Assembly (NCBI RefSeq): GCF_000379845.1
Contig: NZ_KB903770.1
Coordinates: 152,489-216,488, forward strand
DNA length: 64,000 bases
DNA from: Moraxella boevrei DSM 14165
Lineage (GTDB): Bacteria > Pseudomonadota > Gammaproteobacteria > Pseudomonadales > Moraxellaceae
Direction of reading: 5' to 3'
Numbering within the stretch: the stretch's first letter is position 1; every line of letters begins with the position of its first letter. The notes under the pieces are model-generated. The model had not been told where the DNA came from and searched no databases. It saw only the letters and a program-made list of their open reading frames with translations. Below are positions 49,061 through 58,457 of the stretch, one piece after another. The position numbers were made by a program, and so were the translations under genes.

Positions 49061-49993
49061 TCAACTATCCAACGAAAACTCTTCGGCATAAGTGTTCCAC
49101 CCCAACTTCGTGCGACACGCCTCAAAAAAATCTACATCAAGTGGGTGGAGCAAGGTTAATTTATCAGGGTGTTTACGGATTATCAACCGTTGATTTTGAT
49201 TTAATGGCACTGACGCTTTACCGTCTGCACTGACCATAGGTTGGGTGCGATTGTCTTTATGAATACGGATTTTAATCACACTACTACCACTCACTACAAT
49301 CGGACGGCTAGACAAGGTATGCGGATGCATGGGCACAAGACTAATCGCATCAAGGCTTGGGTGCAAAATCGCCCCGCCCCCCGACAACGCATATGCTGTT
49401 GACCCTGTCGGCGTGGACACAATCAAACCATCACTATGCTGACGATACACATCCAAACCGTCAATTTTTAGATTAAAATCAAGCATATGCACCGATTTTC
49501 CTGCGTGCAACACCACATCATTTAACGCCATATCTTCATAAATCACATGGCTACCTTGCCAAATCTCCATTTTTAACAAAAAACGGTGGTCCAATTGGTA
49601 AGACCCATTTAAAATATTGCTAAGCTGATTTGGTAAATCGTCAGGATTAATATCCGCTAAAAAACCCAAACGTCCACGATTCACCCCCACCACAGGCACA
49701 GGATATTTTGCCAACACTTGGGCTGACTGCAACAGCGAACCATCACCACCAACTACCACCACCAAATCACAGTTTCCACCCAACAAATTGCGTTCAACCA
49801 CTTCGATATTACCAAGCCGAGCCGTGTCCATTGACGGCAAGCGATAAGTTTGATGATCAATCAAAATCGGCAAATTTTGCTGATGAAAAAAATCACAAAG
49901 TTGATAAATACTGATTAAAATCGTGGCTTTATTGGCTCGTCCCATGATACCAATACGGCGAAAGGCAGGGTTTTTGATGATTTCGCTACTCAT
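49061..49993 (-). CDS. nadK: NAD kinase
   Basis: Phosphorylates NAD to NADP. The 310 residues contain the GGDGSLLQSA motif, GVNRGRLGFLADI, LNDVVLHAG (the NE/D motif), STPTGSTAYALSGGGAI and DGKASVPL. The start MSSEIIKNPAFRRIGIMGR fits the family. It is encoded upstream of uvrB on the same strand, 79 bp away. Confidence 0.96.
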   Translation of the reverse strand: MSSEIIKNPAFRRIGIMGRANKATILISIYQLCDFFHQQNLPILIDHQTYRLPSMDTARLGNIEVVERNLLGGNCDLVVVVGGDGSLLQSAQVLAKYPVPVVGVNRGRLGFLADINPDDLPNQLSNILNGSYQLDHRFLLKMEIWQGSHVIYEDMALNDVVLHAGKSVHMLDFNLKIDGLDVYRQHSDGLIVSTPTGSTAYALSGGGAILHPSLDAISLVPMHPHTLSSRPIVVSGSSVIKIRIHKDNRTQPMVSADGKASVPLNQNQRLIIRKHPDKLTLLHPLDVDFFEACRTKLGWNTYAEEFSLDS

Positions 49994-50272
49994 ATTTTTT
50001 CAGATAAAGTTAAAAAAGACAGCTTATTTTAGCATAATTTAGCCAAATTCTTTACAGAGTTTGGGTATTTTTTTGGTGGTTTTGTCAATTTGTTGAAGTT
50101 TTGTTTAACTTTGCGAAACAAGTCTTTAAATTTTTGCCATTTTCCCCATTAATTCTAATAACAAAAAAAATTCTTAAAATATTGCTAAAAAAACTGTACA
50201 AATGGTAATTTTTTTGTTAAGTTAAGGCTTTAAAAAATTTCATTAAAATTTTAAACAGGTAGGAAATTGTTT

Positions 50273-50992
50273 ATGGCAAATCCGATTTTATCTAGTGTAG
50301 ATATGGCGGTCAGCACGACACCGATGACCATTCAGGGTGTGGTACGCAAGACAGCATTTTTGTTGGGTATCTCTGCATTTACAGGCATCAGCTTTTTTAT
50401 GTTTGCGGTATTGGCAGGGTTAAGTAGTGGCTTTATTTATGGGGCAAGCCTTGTCAGTATTTTGGTGGCGTTTATCATGGGTTTTGTGGTGATGTCAAAA
50501 CCACATCTTGGTAAAGTGTTAGCCGTACCGTATGCGATTTTTGAAGGGATTTTAATTGGGGCGATTTCGTTATTCGTTACCACCCAATTTCCCACTGTTG
50601 CAGTCACCGCAATGGTTGCAACCTTTGTTACCGCAGGCGTGATGTTGGCGTTATACCGTGCCAATGTGATTAAAGTTACCGAAAAATTCCGCTCGGTGAT
50701 GATGTCAGCAATTATCGCGATCAGCCTTGTGTATTTGGTGCAAATCGGCTTGAGCCTATTTGGTAACTCTATTCCGTATCTATTTAGTGGTGGTGCAACG
50801 GCGGTAGCGTTTAGCTTGTTAGTCGTTGTGATTGCATCATTTAGCTTGTTATTGGACTTTGATAATGTAGAACGGGCTTATCAATCAGGCGTGGACAAAA
50901 GTTTTGAATGGGTACTCAGCATTGGTATTTTATCAACGTTGGTTTGGATGTACATTGAGTTTGTACGTTTGTTAAGAAATTTACAAGACTAA
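50273..50992 (+). CDS. Bax inhibitor-1/YccA family membrane protein
   Basis: A 239-residue inner-membrane protein with seven hydrophobic helices (BI-1/YccA/YbhL family). The ATG at 50273 follows TAGGAAA; a TTG six bases earlier is less likely. Family features: AFTGISFFMFAVL in the first helices, an acidic pair late in the protein (LLDFDNVERAYQSGVDKSFEW) and a short C-terminal tail. E. coli YccA modulates FtsH; other members leak H+/Ca2+. The exact role is unknown here. A terminator follows. Confidence 0.88.
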   Translation: MANPILSSVDMAVSTTPMTIQGVVRKTAFLLGISAFTGISFFMFAVLAGLSSGFIYGASLVSILVAFIMGFVVMSKPHLGKVLAVPYAIFEGILIGAISLFVTTQFPTVAVTAMVATFVTAGVMLALYRANVIKVTEKFRSVMMSAIIAISLVYLVQIGLSLFGNSIPYLFSGGATAVAFSLLVVVIASFSLLLDFDNVERAYQSGVDKSFEWVLSIGILSTLVWMYIEFVRLLRNLQD

Positions 50993-51013
50993 CTTTCACT
51001 CATCATGATAATC

Positions 51014-51048
51014 AAAAACACGATAATCGCAAAATTATCGTGTTTTTT
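51014..51048 (+). terminator. Terminator after the BI-1/YccA gene
   Basis: AAAAACACGATAAT (51014-51027) pairs with ATTATCGTGTTTTT (51034-51047) around a 6-base loop, followed by T. Confidence 0.85.
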
Positions 51049-51144
51049 TATGTCAACAGTTATGCTAAAATGCAAAAGTACATTTTTTAAATCAACCCAA
51101 CCCACCCAAATAAATCCCAAATAAAAAATAAAAAAGGAAATTTG

Positions 51145-52059
51145 ATGAAAAATTTTAGCAAAATCCTAACCTTAACCGCCCTGTTATCCGCTCTTAGTAT
51201 GTCTGCCATGGCTTGCGAACTTGAAGACGATTATCAATTATCACAAGGTTTGAGCTTTGACTATTATTGCGAATTTAGCGATGATGAAAAAAACGCCGTT
51301 GCTTTGGCTTATCGTGAATTAGCAAAATCCGATGACGTGCGATACGGTTTTGTCAATCGTCAAGGCAAGTTGGTTATCCCTGCGATTTTTGAAGAAGCTA
51401 ATCCATTTTCCGAAGGTTTGGCATTGGTTTACAAAAAAGACCAACCGATGTTTATTGACAAAACAGGCAAAGTGGCGATTGCCTTAACCGATTTTGACGA
51501 AGTGCATGATTTTAGCGAAGGTTATGCGGTGTCAAAAAAAGACGGTAAATGGGGTTATTTGGATAAAAAAGGCAACTTTGCCATTGAGCCAACTTATGAC
51601 GATGCCTATGGCTTTAGCGAAGGTTTGGCGTTAGTATTAAAAGACGGCAAATACGGTTTTATCAACCCAAAAAATCAAACGGTGATTCCTTTTGAGTATG
51701 ATGAAACCAGTCATTTTTTCTATGAAGATGGCTTGATTTATGCCAAAAAAGGCGAAAAATATGGGATTATTAATAAAAAGAACCAAGTGATTTTACCCTT
51801 TGACTATGATTATGTAGACGAGGAATTGTTTTATGAAGACCTTGTACTCGTTGCTAAAATTCAAGGTGTGGACGACATGGGTGAGCCAAAGTATAAATAC
51901 GGTTTTGCCAATCGCAAAGGCAAAATCGTCATTCCGCTAAAATACGACAGTATCAGCAACTTTGCGGATGGATATGCCACCATTATTAAAGAAAATGGCG
52001 ATGATTATCAAGAGATTTTTATTGACACCAAAGGCAATGTGATTAACCAAGATTATTAA
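51145..52059 (+). CDS. Exported WG-repeat protein
   Basis: A 304-residue protein with a Sec signal peptide (likely cut after SMSAMA, before Cys25) and about six WG-type beta repeats of 35-45 residues. Each repeat reads roughly YGF(V/I)N..G..VIP..YDE...FSEGLA; clear copies start near residues 68, 131, 170 and 252. WG repeats are thought to mediate binding outside the cytoplasm; the partner is unknown. No lipobox precedes the Cys, so it is probably soluble in the periplasm. Ribosome site AAAGGAAA before the ATG. Confidence 0.82.
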   Translation: MKNFSKILTLTALLSALSMSAMACELEDDYQLSQGLSFDYYCEFSDDEKNAVALAYRELAKSDDVRYGFVNRQGKLVIPAIFEEANPFSEGLALVYKKDQPMFIDKTGKVAIALTDFDEVHDFSEGYAVSKKDGKWGYLDKKGNFAIEPTYDDAYGFSEGLALVLKDGKYGFINPKNQTVIPFEYDETSHFFYEDGLIYAKKGEKYGIINKKNQVILPFDYDYVDEELFYEDLVLVAKIQGVDDMGEPKYKYGFANRKGKIVIPLKYDSISNFADGYATIIKENGDDYQEIFIDTKGNVINQDY

Positions 52060-52311
52060 CATTTTTCCAACAACAAATTAAGAAATATGATTAAAAGAGT
52101 AGTATCTTGTTAAGTTAAATTGTATTTATTTGTGCAAAATTTTCTTGTTAAAATGTTACGCTATGTTATATTTTCACAAAATATAGATATTTACCGCTAA
52201 TTTTTTGTGTTTTATCCGTGACTTTTTGGGCTTAATATGGTTAAATTGCCTTTAATCTTTTCAAAATTATCTTTTATATATCATAAACCGTTGAATTGTT
52301 TAGGAATTGTT

Positions 52312-53088
52312 ATGTCACAGTTATTGTCTTTTAGCCAAACCAGTTTTAGCAAAAACTTCAAATTCCACGCAAAATTAGCCACTGCAGTATTAGTCGGCGT
52401 GACCTTAACCGCATGTTCTACATCAAAGATTAGTACCAACAAAGCCAAAACTTACTACCCATCCGCAATACCGAGCCATTATATCGTGCAATATGGTGAT
52501 ACTTTGAGCAAAATCGCTCAGCGTTATGGTTTGGATTATCGGCGAATTGGGGCATTAAACGGTTTGGACAGTAACTACACGATTAAAGTTGGACAACGCC
52601 TCATGCTGACCGCACCGAACCAACGTCAGCAATACCAAAAACGCCAAAACCAACCCGTCAGTAATCAAAAACCGACTACCGCTCGCCAAACCACACCTGT
52701 CAATAGCGTACCAACTTACGCCAGCTCAAAATGGCTCGTGCCTTTGAATGGGCGATTGTTACGTGGTTATGATGAAAGTATCGGTACACGTGGCGTGTGG
52801 TACTCGGCACAATATGGCACGCCTGTAGTCGCCAGTAAAGGAGGAACCGTGCTATATGTCGGAAACGGTCTGCCTGAATATGGCAATTTGGTAATGATAC
52901 AGCACAGCGATGACTATATCACCGCTTACGCACATTTGGGGGGCTTTAATGTCAAAGAAAAACAAGTGGTACAAGCAGGACAACAAATTGGCATCGTCGG
53001 TCATGTGGCAAGTCTGAACCAACCTGCGTTAGAATTCCAAATCCGCTACCGTGGTTTGCCGATTAATCCGATTAATATGTTAAAATAA
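52312..53088 (+). CDS. NlpD-like LysM/LytM lipoprotein, degenerate LytM
   Basis: A 258-residue lipoprotein. The ATG at 52312 gives a signal with a long start and lipobox LTAC (Cys near residue 34). A LysM domain (HYIVQYGDTLSKIAQRYGLD) binds peptidoglycan and is followed by a Gln/Pro/Thr linker and a LytM (M23) domain. The zinc ligands of active LytM enzymes are missing: HxxxD is replaced by RGVWYSAQYG and HxH by LEFQIR. Such proteins (NlpD, EnvC) activate the AmiC/AmiB amidases at the septum rather than cut themselves. The gene symbol is withheld because of alternative paralogues. Confidence 0.85.
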   Translation: MSQLLSFSQTSFSKNFKFHAKLATAVLVGVTLTACSTSKISTNKAKTYYPSAIPSHYIVQYGDTLSKIAQRYGLDYRRIGALNGLDSNYTIKVGQRLMLTAPNQRQQYQKRQNQPVSNQKPTTARQTTPVNSVPTYASSKWLVPLNGRLLRGYDESIGTRGVWYSAQYGTPVVASKGGTVLYVGNGLPEYGNLVMIQHSDDYITAYAHLGGFNVKEKQVVQAGQQIGIVGHVASLNQPALEFQIRYRGLPINPINMLK

Positions 53089-53125
53089 TTTAATTGATAA
53101 CCAACTGATTTAACAAATCATTCTT

Positions 53126-53150
53126 GTAGGTTGGGCTTAGCCCACCCTAC
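53126..53150. repeat. REP-type palindrome
   Basis: GTAGG-TTGGGC-TTA-GCCCACC-CTAC is an imperfect palindrome with flanking GTAGG/CCTAC arms between convergent genes. It has the look of the REP elements spread through many gammaproteobacterial genomes and is related in design to the GGTGCGT hairpins at 5067 and 5167. Confidence 0.6.
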
Positions 53151-53162
53151 GCATTTAAGCAA

Positions 53163-54455
53163 TTAAGATTTCGCAAATAACCACGCATTTAATACCGCCA
53201 TTGCAGGGTTGGTGTTGCTCTGTTGTCTAAGCCATTCACTGGTTTTGGCAAGGTCAACTTGTTGGCGTTCAGCGGTGTCAATCGCAAGGTTTTGAGCCAC
53301 GGTTCGGCGGATATTATCAGGATTAGCATCGTGTTGAATGAGTTCAGGGACAATCGCTTTATTTGCCAAAATATTCGGTAAAGCGACATACGGAATTTTT
53401 ACCAAACGTTTTGCCAACCAATAAGTGACTGATTTCATTGAATAAATCACCACCATTGGACGGTTTAACAACATCGCTTCCAACGTTGCAGTTCCCGATG
53501 CTAACAATACCAAATCCGAAATCGCCATAATACGTTGGCTAAAATCTGCCACCGTTTCATCACAGCATACTACCACACGGGCTTGTAGTTCGCTCGGTTC
53601 GTTTTGTAAATATTGCTGAACGATACGTTTATAATTTTGATTCACTGTTGGAATCACGAAACACAGCTGATTATCGGTCAAATACAGCTGATACATACTG
53701 GCAAGTAGCTTTGGCAAAATCGCTGAAATTTCGCCACGCCGAGAACCTGGCATCACCGCAATCAAATGACTCATTTCGCCTTTGTTCGGATTTTTATCAA
53801 AAGTGGCAAAAAAGTGTTTTAATTCAGGTGTTTCCCAAATCATGTTGAGCCGTTTTTCCAACATAGATGTGGTAATTAAACGTTGGTCAATGGTTTTTAA
53901 CAGCGGATGTCCGACACATACCGCAGGGTGATTGTGTTTTTCATACACCGCCAATTCAAACGGAAACAGACACAGCACTAAATCGGTGGATTTTTTGATA
54001 TTATGAATGCGGTTTTCCCGCCACGCCCAAATGGAAGGACTGACATATTGCACACTAAAAATACCATGGGCTTTGAGCTTTTTGCCCAAGCGTAAGTTAA
54101 AATCTGGGGCATCAATACCAATAAATAAATCAATGTTTTGCTCAAAAAATACCTGCAAAATTTCATCTTTGGCTTTGAACAAATCGGGTAAATGTGCCAC
54201 CACTTCCACCAACCCCATAACCGCAAGCCTTGACATATCAATGATTGCGTGTAAACCTTGGGCTTGCATTTGCCGACCGCCAACGCCGACCCACACGATA
54301 TCGCTGCGCAGATTATTCATCTGACGCATAAAATCCGCCCCCAACGCATCACCCGACACTTCCCCTGCGACAATCCCAATCACCAACGGACGGTATTTTG
54401 GCACAATCGCAAACGGAGCATTCGGTACATTTTGGTGTGGCGTGGTCGTTATCAT
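53163..54455 (-). CDS. lpxB: Lipid-A-disaccharide synthase LpxB
   Basis: Glycosyltransferase that joins UDP-diacylglucosamine and lipid X to lipid A disaccharide at the inner membrane. The ATG at 54455 gives 430 residues; a TTG eight codons upstream is possible. Motifs: GIVAGEVSGDALGADFM, GVGGRQMQAQG, GIDAPDFNLRL, YVSPSIWAWRENR, GHPLL and PGSRRGEI. It is somewhat longer than the E. coli protein, with a 20-residue N-terminal extension. It stands alone rather than with lpxA/lpxD. Confidence 0.95.
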   Translation of the reverse strand: MITTTPHQNVPNAPFAIVPKYRPLVIGIVAGEVSGDALGADFMRQMNNLRSDIVWVGVGGRQMQAQGLHAIIDMSRLAVMGLVEVVAHLPDLFKAKDEILQVFFEQNIDLFIGIDAPDFNLRLGKKLKAHGIFSVQYVSPSIWAWRENRIHNIKKSTDLVLCLFPFELAVYEKHNHPAVCVGHPLLKTIDQRLITTSMLEKRLNMIWETPELKHFFATFDKNPNKGEMSHLIAVMPGSRRGEISAILPKLLASMYQLYLTDNQLCFVIPTVNQNYKRIVQQYLQNEPSELQARVVVCCDETVADFSQRIMAISDLVLLASGTATLEAMLLNRPMVVIYSMKSVTYWLAKRLVKIPYVALPNILANKAIVPELIQHDANPDNIRRTVAQNLAIDTAERQQVDLAKTSEWLRQQSNTNPAMAVLNAWLFAKS

Positions 54456-54654
54456 CGGTTTTTTCCAAAAATCAAGCAACAGTGGGCAAAGGTAAATTGT
54501 ATAGCCAAATGCCTAAAAAGTAAATCGTAACTTAACTTAAGGTTATGCCAAATCAAACTAAAAGTAGGTTTTTTAAATGTAATCTTAGAGTGACAAAATC
54601 GCTTTTTTGGTTTATAGTAATGTTTTTTTAGGTCAATGGAAAACTGTGAACGCT

Positions 54655-55752
54655 ATGACTATTTTTTCTCAAACTGATAATGCTGATATTGACAACGTGA
54701 ATTTAGACGCAATTTTACCCCTAGCCACACCAGCCGAGCTAAAAACCGCTTTGCCACTTACCGAAAAAGCCTACCAAACGGTACTTAAAGGGCGTGAAAC
54801 GGTAAAAAATATCCTAAATGGTACGGACAAACGCCTGCTGATGGTGATTGGACCTTGTTCCATTCACGATATCAAAGCCGCTCATGAATATGCCGATAAA
54901 TTGGCAGTGCTTGCCAAAGAAATTGAAGATACCATTTATATCGTCATGCGTGTGTATTTTGAAAAACCACGCACCACCGTGGGTTGGAAAGGTCTGATTA
55001 ACGACCCTGATATGAATGATAGTTTCGATATTAACAAAGGCTTGCACATTGCTAGACAATTGTTGATTGATTTAAACGAAAAAGGCTTGCCATGTGCTAC
55101 CGAAGCCCTTGACCCCAACACACCACAATATATCCAAGACTTAATCAGCTGGTCAGCCATCGGTGCAAGAACCACCGAAAGCCAAACCCATCGTGAAATG
55201 TCATCAGGCTTGTCTTGTCCTGTTGGGTTTAAAAACGGTACGGACGGCGGTATGACCGTTGCGGTAAACGCCATGCAAGCGGTAAAATATGGGCATAGCT
55301 TCTTGGGATTGTCATCAGACGGTAAAGTATCCATCATCAAATCTAAAGGCAATCCGTACTCGCACGTAGTGTTGCGTGGTGGGAATGGCAAACCAAACTA
55401 TGACGCCGCTGCTGTTGCCCAAGCAGAAAATGAATTGGCAAAAGGTAAAGTATCAGGCAAAATCATGGTGGACTCAAGCCACGCCAACTCTAACAAAGAC
55501 CCGTATTTGCAACCGATGGTTATCCATAATATCGGCGAACAAATCGCGAATGGCAACCGTTCTATCATCGGCATGATGGTGGAAAGTCATTTAAAAGGCG
55601 GTCGCCAAGATTTGACGGCGGATTTATCCGCTTTAGAATATGGTAAATCAATTACCGATGGTTGTTTGGACTGGGAAAGTACGGTTGCATCGTTATATCA
55701 GTTACGTGAATTGGTAAAAGATATATTACCAAATCGCCAGTTAAATGATTGA
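54655..55752 (+). CDS. DAHP synthase, class I
   Basis: 3-deoxy-D-arabino-heptulosonate-7-phosphate synthase, the entry step of aromatic synthesis, using PEP and erythrose-4-phosphate. The ATG at 54655 gives 365 residues. AroF/G/H-type motifs: GPCSIHD, RVYFEKPRTTVGWKGL, GARTTESQTHREMSSG, FKNGTDGG, DSSHANSNKD and ESHLKGGRQD. Whether it is the Tyr-, Phe- or Trp-inhibited isozyme cannot be read safely. Ribosome site is poor (GTGAACGCT just before ATG). It feeds AroQ. Confidence 0.93.
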   Translation: MTIFSQTDNADIDNVNLDAILPLATPAELKTALPLTEKAYQTVLKGRETVKNILNGTDKRLLMVIGPCSIHDIKAAHEYADKLAVLAKEIEDTIYIVMRVYFEKPRTTVGWKGLINDPDMNDSFDINKGLHIARQLLIDLNEKGLPCATEALDPNTPQYIQDLISWSAIGARTTESQTHREMSSGLSCPVGFKNGTDGGMTVAVNAMQAVKYGHSFLGLSSDGKVSIIKSKGNPYSHVVLRGGNGKPNYDAAAVAQAENELAKGKVSGKIMVDSSHANSNKDPYLQPMVIHNIGEQIANGNRSIIGMMVESHLKGGRQDLTADLSALEYGKSITDGCLDWESTVASLYQLRELVKDILPNRQLND

Positions 55753-55781
55753 TTTTTTTAGCAATTTTTAGTTTTATCACA

Positions 55782-55813
55782 TTAAAACCAACAAAATCAT
55801 TTGTTGGTTTTAA
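55782..55813. terminator. Terminator between the DAHP synthase and permease genes
   Basis: TTAAAACCAACAAA (55782-55795) pairs perfectly with TTTGTTGGTTTTAA (55800-55813). It lies between convergent genes and can serve both. Confidence 0.75.
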
Positions 55814-55855
55814 CGTTAGAATTATCTATTACTGTCCCTAAATTTAACGATTAAA

Positions 55856-57154
55856 TTAATGCAAAAAGATAAATTTTGCCAATAAAATCACCGTTAACAC
55901 CCAGACTGCCAAGCTCACCTCACGATGACGACCGCTCACCAATTTTCCAATTGTATAAGTAATAAAGCCCAACGCAATACCGTCCGCAATAGAAAACGTC
56001 AACGGTGTTAATAACAACACCACCGCCACAGGTGATGCTTCGGTCAAATCATCCCAATCAATCTCTCGCAAGGTAAACAACATCAACACCGACACATAAA
56101 AAATCGCCCCTGATGTCGCATACGTAGGTATCATGCCAGCAAGCGGTGCAAAAAACAACGCCAACAAAAACAATACACCCACCACAATCGCCGTAAATCC
56201 CGTACGACCACCTGCCGCTACGCCTGCTGTACTTTCCACATAACTCGTCACGGATGATGTACCAAGCAACGACCCTGCCACTGCCGCCATTGAGTCAGCG
56301 AATAAGGCTTTGCCAAGATTTGGAATTTCACCATCTGCTTTCATCAGCCCTGCCTTTTTGGTAACGCCAATCAACGTCCCTGACGTATCAAACAGCACAA
56401 CAAATAAGAACGCAAAAATCACGCTTACCATACCCACATCCAACGCTCCTGCAATATCCAACTGCATAAAAGTCGGTGAAATGGATGGCGGTGCTGACAC
56501 CAAGCCTTGATACTGGGCATGACCTGTTAACAAACTAATCACAGTAACAATCAAAATAGACAACATCACCGCTGCAGGTACTTTGCGTTGCACGAATATC
56601 ACAATCAAAAAGAAACTCAAAATCGCCATGGCAGGAGCAAAATCGGTAATTTTCCCCATACTGACAAAGGTCGCAGGATTTGCCACGATAATGCCCGCAT
56701 TTTTTAACGCAATAAACGCCAAAAATGCCCCAATCCCTGCGACGATGCCTTGTTTTAAGGTATAGGGAATGGCATTGATAATCCATTCACGCAGTTTAAA
56801 CGCACTGATCAAGACAAACAAAAGTCCAGAAATAAACACTGCACCCAACGCCACTTGCCAACTTTTACCCATACCTAACACCACGCTAAAGGTAAAAAAC
56901 GCATTTAAACCCATACCAGGAGCAAGAGCCACAGGCAAACGGGCAATCATTCCCATTAAAAAACAGCCAATGGCTGATGCCAAACAGGTAGCGACAAACA
57001 CTGCCCCTTTATCCATACCCGTTTCGGCAAGCATAGACGGATTAACAAAAATAATGTAAACCATCGTCAAAAACGTGGTAAAACCTGCCAAAATCTCAGT
57101 TTTTATCGTGGTATTGGTGCCGTCAATGCCAAAATAGCGTTGTATTGCGTTCAT
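55856..57154 (-). CDS. NCS2-family purine permease
   Basis: Inner-membrane purine transporter of the AzgA-like NCS2 branch (adenine, guanine or hypoxanthine), 432 residues from the ATG at 57154. About 12-14 hydrophobic helices are visible. Motifs: AGFTTFLTMVYIIFVNPSML, APGMGLNAFF, FVVLFDTSGTLIGVTKKAG with the family Asp/Thr, and SVTSYVESTAGVAAGGRTG. The E. coli paralogues PurP/AdeQ and GhxP/GhxQ differ in substrate; this one is not assigned. Confidence 0.9.
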   Translation of the reverse strand: MNAIQRYFGIDGTNTTIKTEILAGFTTFLTMVYIIFVNPSMLAETGMDKGAVFVATCLASAIGCFLMGMIARLPVALAPGMGLNAFFTFSVVLGMGKSWQVALGAVFISGLLFVLISAFKLREWIINAIPYTLKQGIVAGIGAFLAFIALKNAGIIVANPATFVSMGKITDFAPAMAILSFFLIVIFVQRKVPAAVMLSILIVTVISLLTGHAQYQGLVSAPPSISPTFMQLDIAGALDVGMVSVIFAFLFVVLFDTSGTLIGVTKKAGLMKADGEIPNLGKALFADSMAAVAGSLLGTSSVTSYVESTAGVAAGGRTGFTAIVVGVLFLLALFFAPLAGMIPTYATSGAIFYVSVLMLFTLREIDWDDLTEASPVAVVLLLTPLTFSIADGIALGFITYTIGKLVSGRHREVSLAVWVLTVILLAKFIFLH

Positions 57155-57310
57155 AATCAACTCGGTAATATTGAGAATTGTGAAAAATTGTTAACCGAAA
57201 TTTAAGCAATTTGTGTTAATCAATGGTTAACAATGTAACGTATTGTAAAAACCGCCTATTTTAGCGAAATTTGGCAAAATTCACAATGTTTTTATCAAGA
57301 AAACCTTCAT

Positions 57311-58447
57311 TTAAGAAAATGGCAATACTTGGCGGTTAAACACCACAATTTGGCTGGTTTGTTGGCTAATTTGTTGCGTTGCTTGGCTAGGATTATCGCT
57401 TTGCGGTGGTTGAATTTTGGCAAGCTGACTGCGAAATACTCGCTGTTTTTCGTCAATTTTTACCACGGTTTTTAACCCAAAAGCCCTACTTTGCACGTCT
57501 AGCAACGTTGTCATGACTTGCTTTTGACTGTCGGATACGCCTGACATGGCAGGGATTTGCCATACACTATCCACCGTTTCAAACGGCATGGCGGTATTTC
57601 TGCTGTTTGCCCAATCGGTCAATGCCAATAAATCCAAACCACCTTGAGCAGTTGCCGAAGGTTGGTTCTGATTGTCAGCTGTTGGCGTACTGGCAGGAGC
57701 GGATGCGTTATTTGCAGGTTGCGAATTTTCTGTATTGTCTTGCTTGGCATTAACAAGGCTTATTACCGACAAAAGTTCAGGTTTTATGGTGTTAACATTC
57801 ATCGGTAAAAAAAATGGCATAACCGTTAATAACGGTTGGATTTTTTGCAATTTTTCTTTATCCATACCACGCACATATAGCAGTTCATGCACGGCGGTAA
57901 ACGGCTGATTAGCAATGGCTATTGGCATGGGTTTACCCAAACTTTGGTAATAATCGGCTTCTGCACCGCCATCACCTGTCATATCGCTGTCAGGGTCTTG
58001 CCAATCTAGCACCGCTTCAGCAACACTCGGCTCAATGCCGTTGGCAGTGAGTAAGGCTTGAAAATACGCCATTGCCGACTTATCCACCGTACCGTTGTGA
58101 TATAAGTTATTGATATTAAACAAACTACTTTCATCAATTAGCGTCATTTGTACATTAGCACCGTTGAGCGTTTGCGATGGAAGTGGTTTTGCCCAAATAT
58201 CTTGTGGGCTGTCCGTTTGGCTAATTTCATTATCTTTTAGCAACATTTGTATAATACTGGCTTCGGCAAGTTGGGCGGATTGTTGCATTTGGCTTTGCGA
58301 TTGCGTGAGCTGATACTCACGGAGCATAACCCGTTGACTTGCCAACATACTGCCCGCCACCACGACAATCGCCACTACTAGCAACAAAATGGTTAACAAT
58401 GCCACCCCAGATTGAGGGTGAAACGGTGGTTGTAGGGTCATTTTCAT
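57311..58447 (-). CDS. gspK: Type II secretion minor pseudopilin GspK
   Basis: Tip pseudopilin of the type II secretion system, which carries folded periplasmic proteins across the outer membrane. It has 378 residues. The prepilin signal is PQSGVALLTILLLVVAIV: the residue-5 Glu of other pilins is absent, as is normal for GspK. The tip domain has the T2SSK features VLDWQDPDSDMTGDGGAEADYY and AVHELLYVRGM. A Asn/Ala/Thr-rich insert (about residues 238-267) is not usual. Last gene of gspHIJK; it starts 10 bp after gspJ. Confidence 0.92.
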   Translation of the reverse strand: MKMTLQPPFHPQSGVALLTILLLVVAIVVVAGSMLASQRVMLREYQLTQSQSQMQQSAQLAEASIIQMLLKDNEISQTDSPQDIWAKPLPSQTLNGANVQMTLIDESSLFNINNLYHNGTVDKSAMAYFQALLTANGIEPSVAEAVLDWQDPDSDMTGDGGAEADYYQSLGKPMPIAIANQPFTAVHELLYVRGMDKEKLQKIQPLLTVMPFFLPMNVNTIKPELLSVISLVNAKQDNTENSQPANNASAPASTPTADNQNQPSATAQGGLDLLALTDWANSRNTAMPFETVDSVWQIPAMSGVSDSQKQVMTTLLDVQSRAFGLKTVVKIDEKQRVFRSQLAKIQPPQSDNPSQATQQISQQTSQIVVFNRQVLPFS

Positions 58448-58457
58448 CGATTAACCT

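Noticed and set aside
49371..49386. C-rich run in nadK as a phase-variation tract
   Set aside because: The run is only six C and is explained by Gly codons of the conserved SGGGAI motif; the frame is intact.
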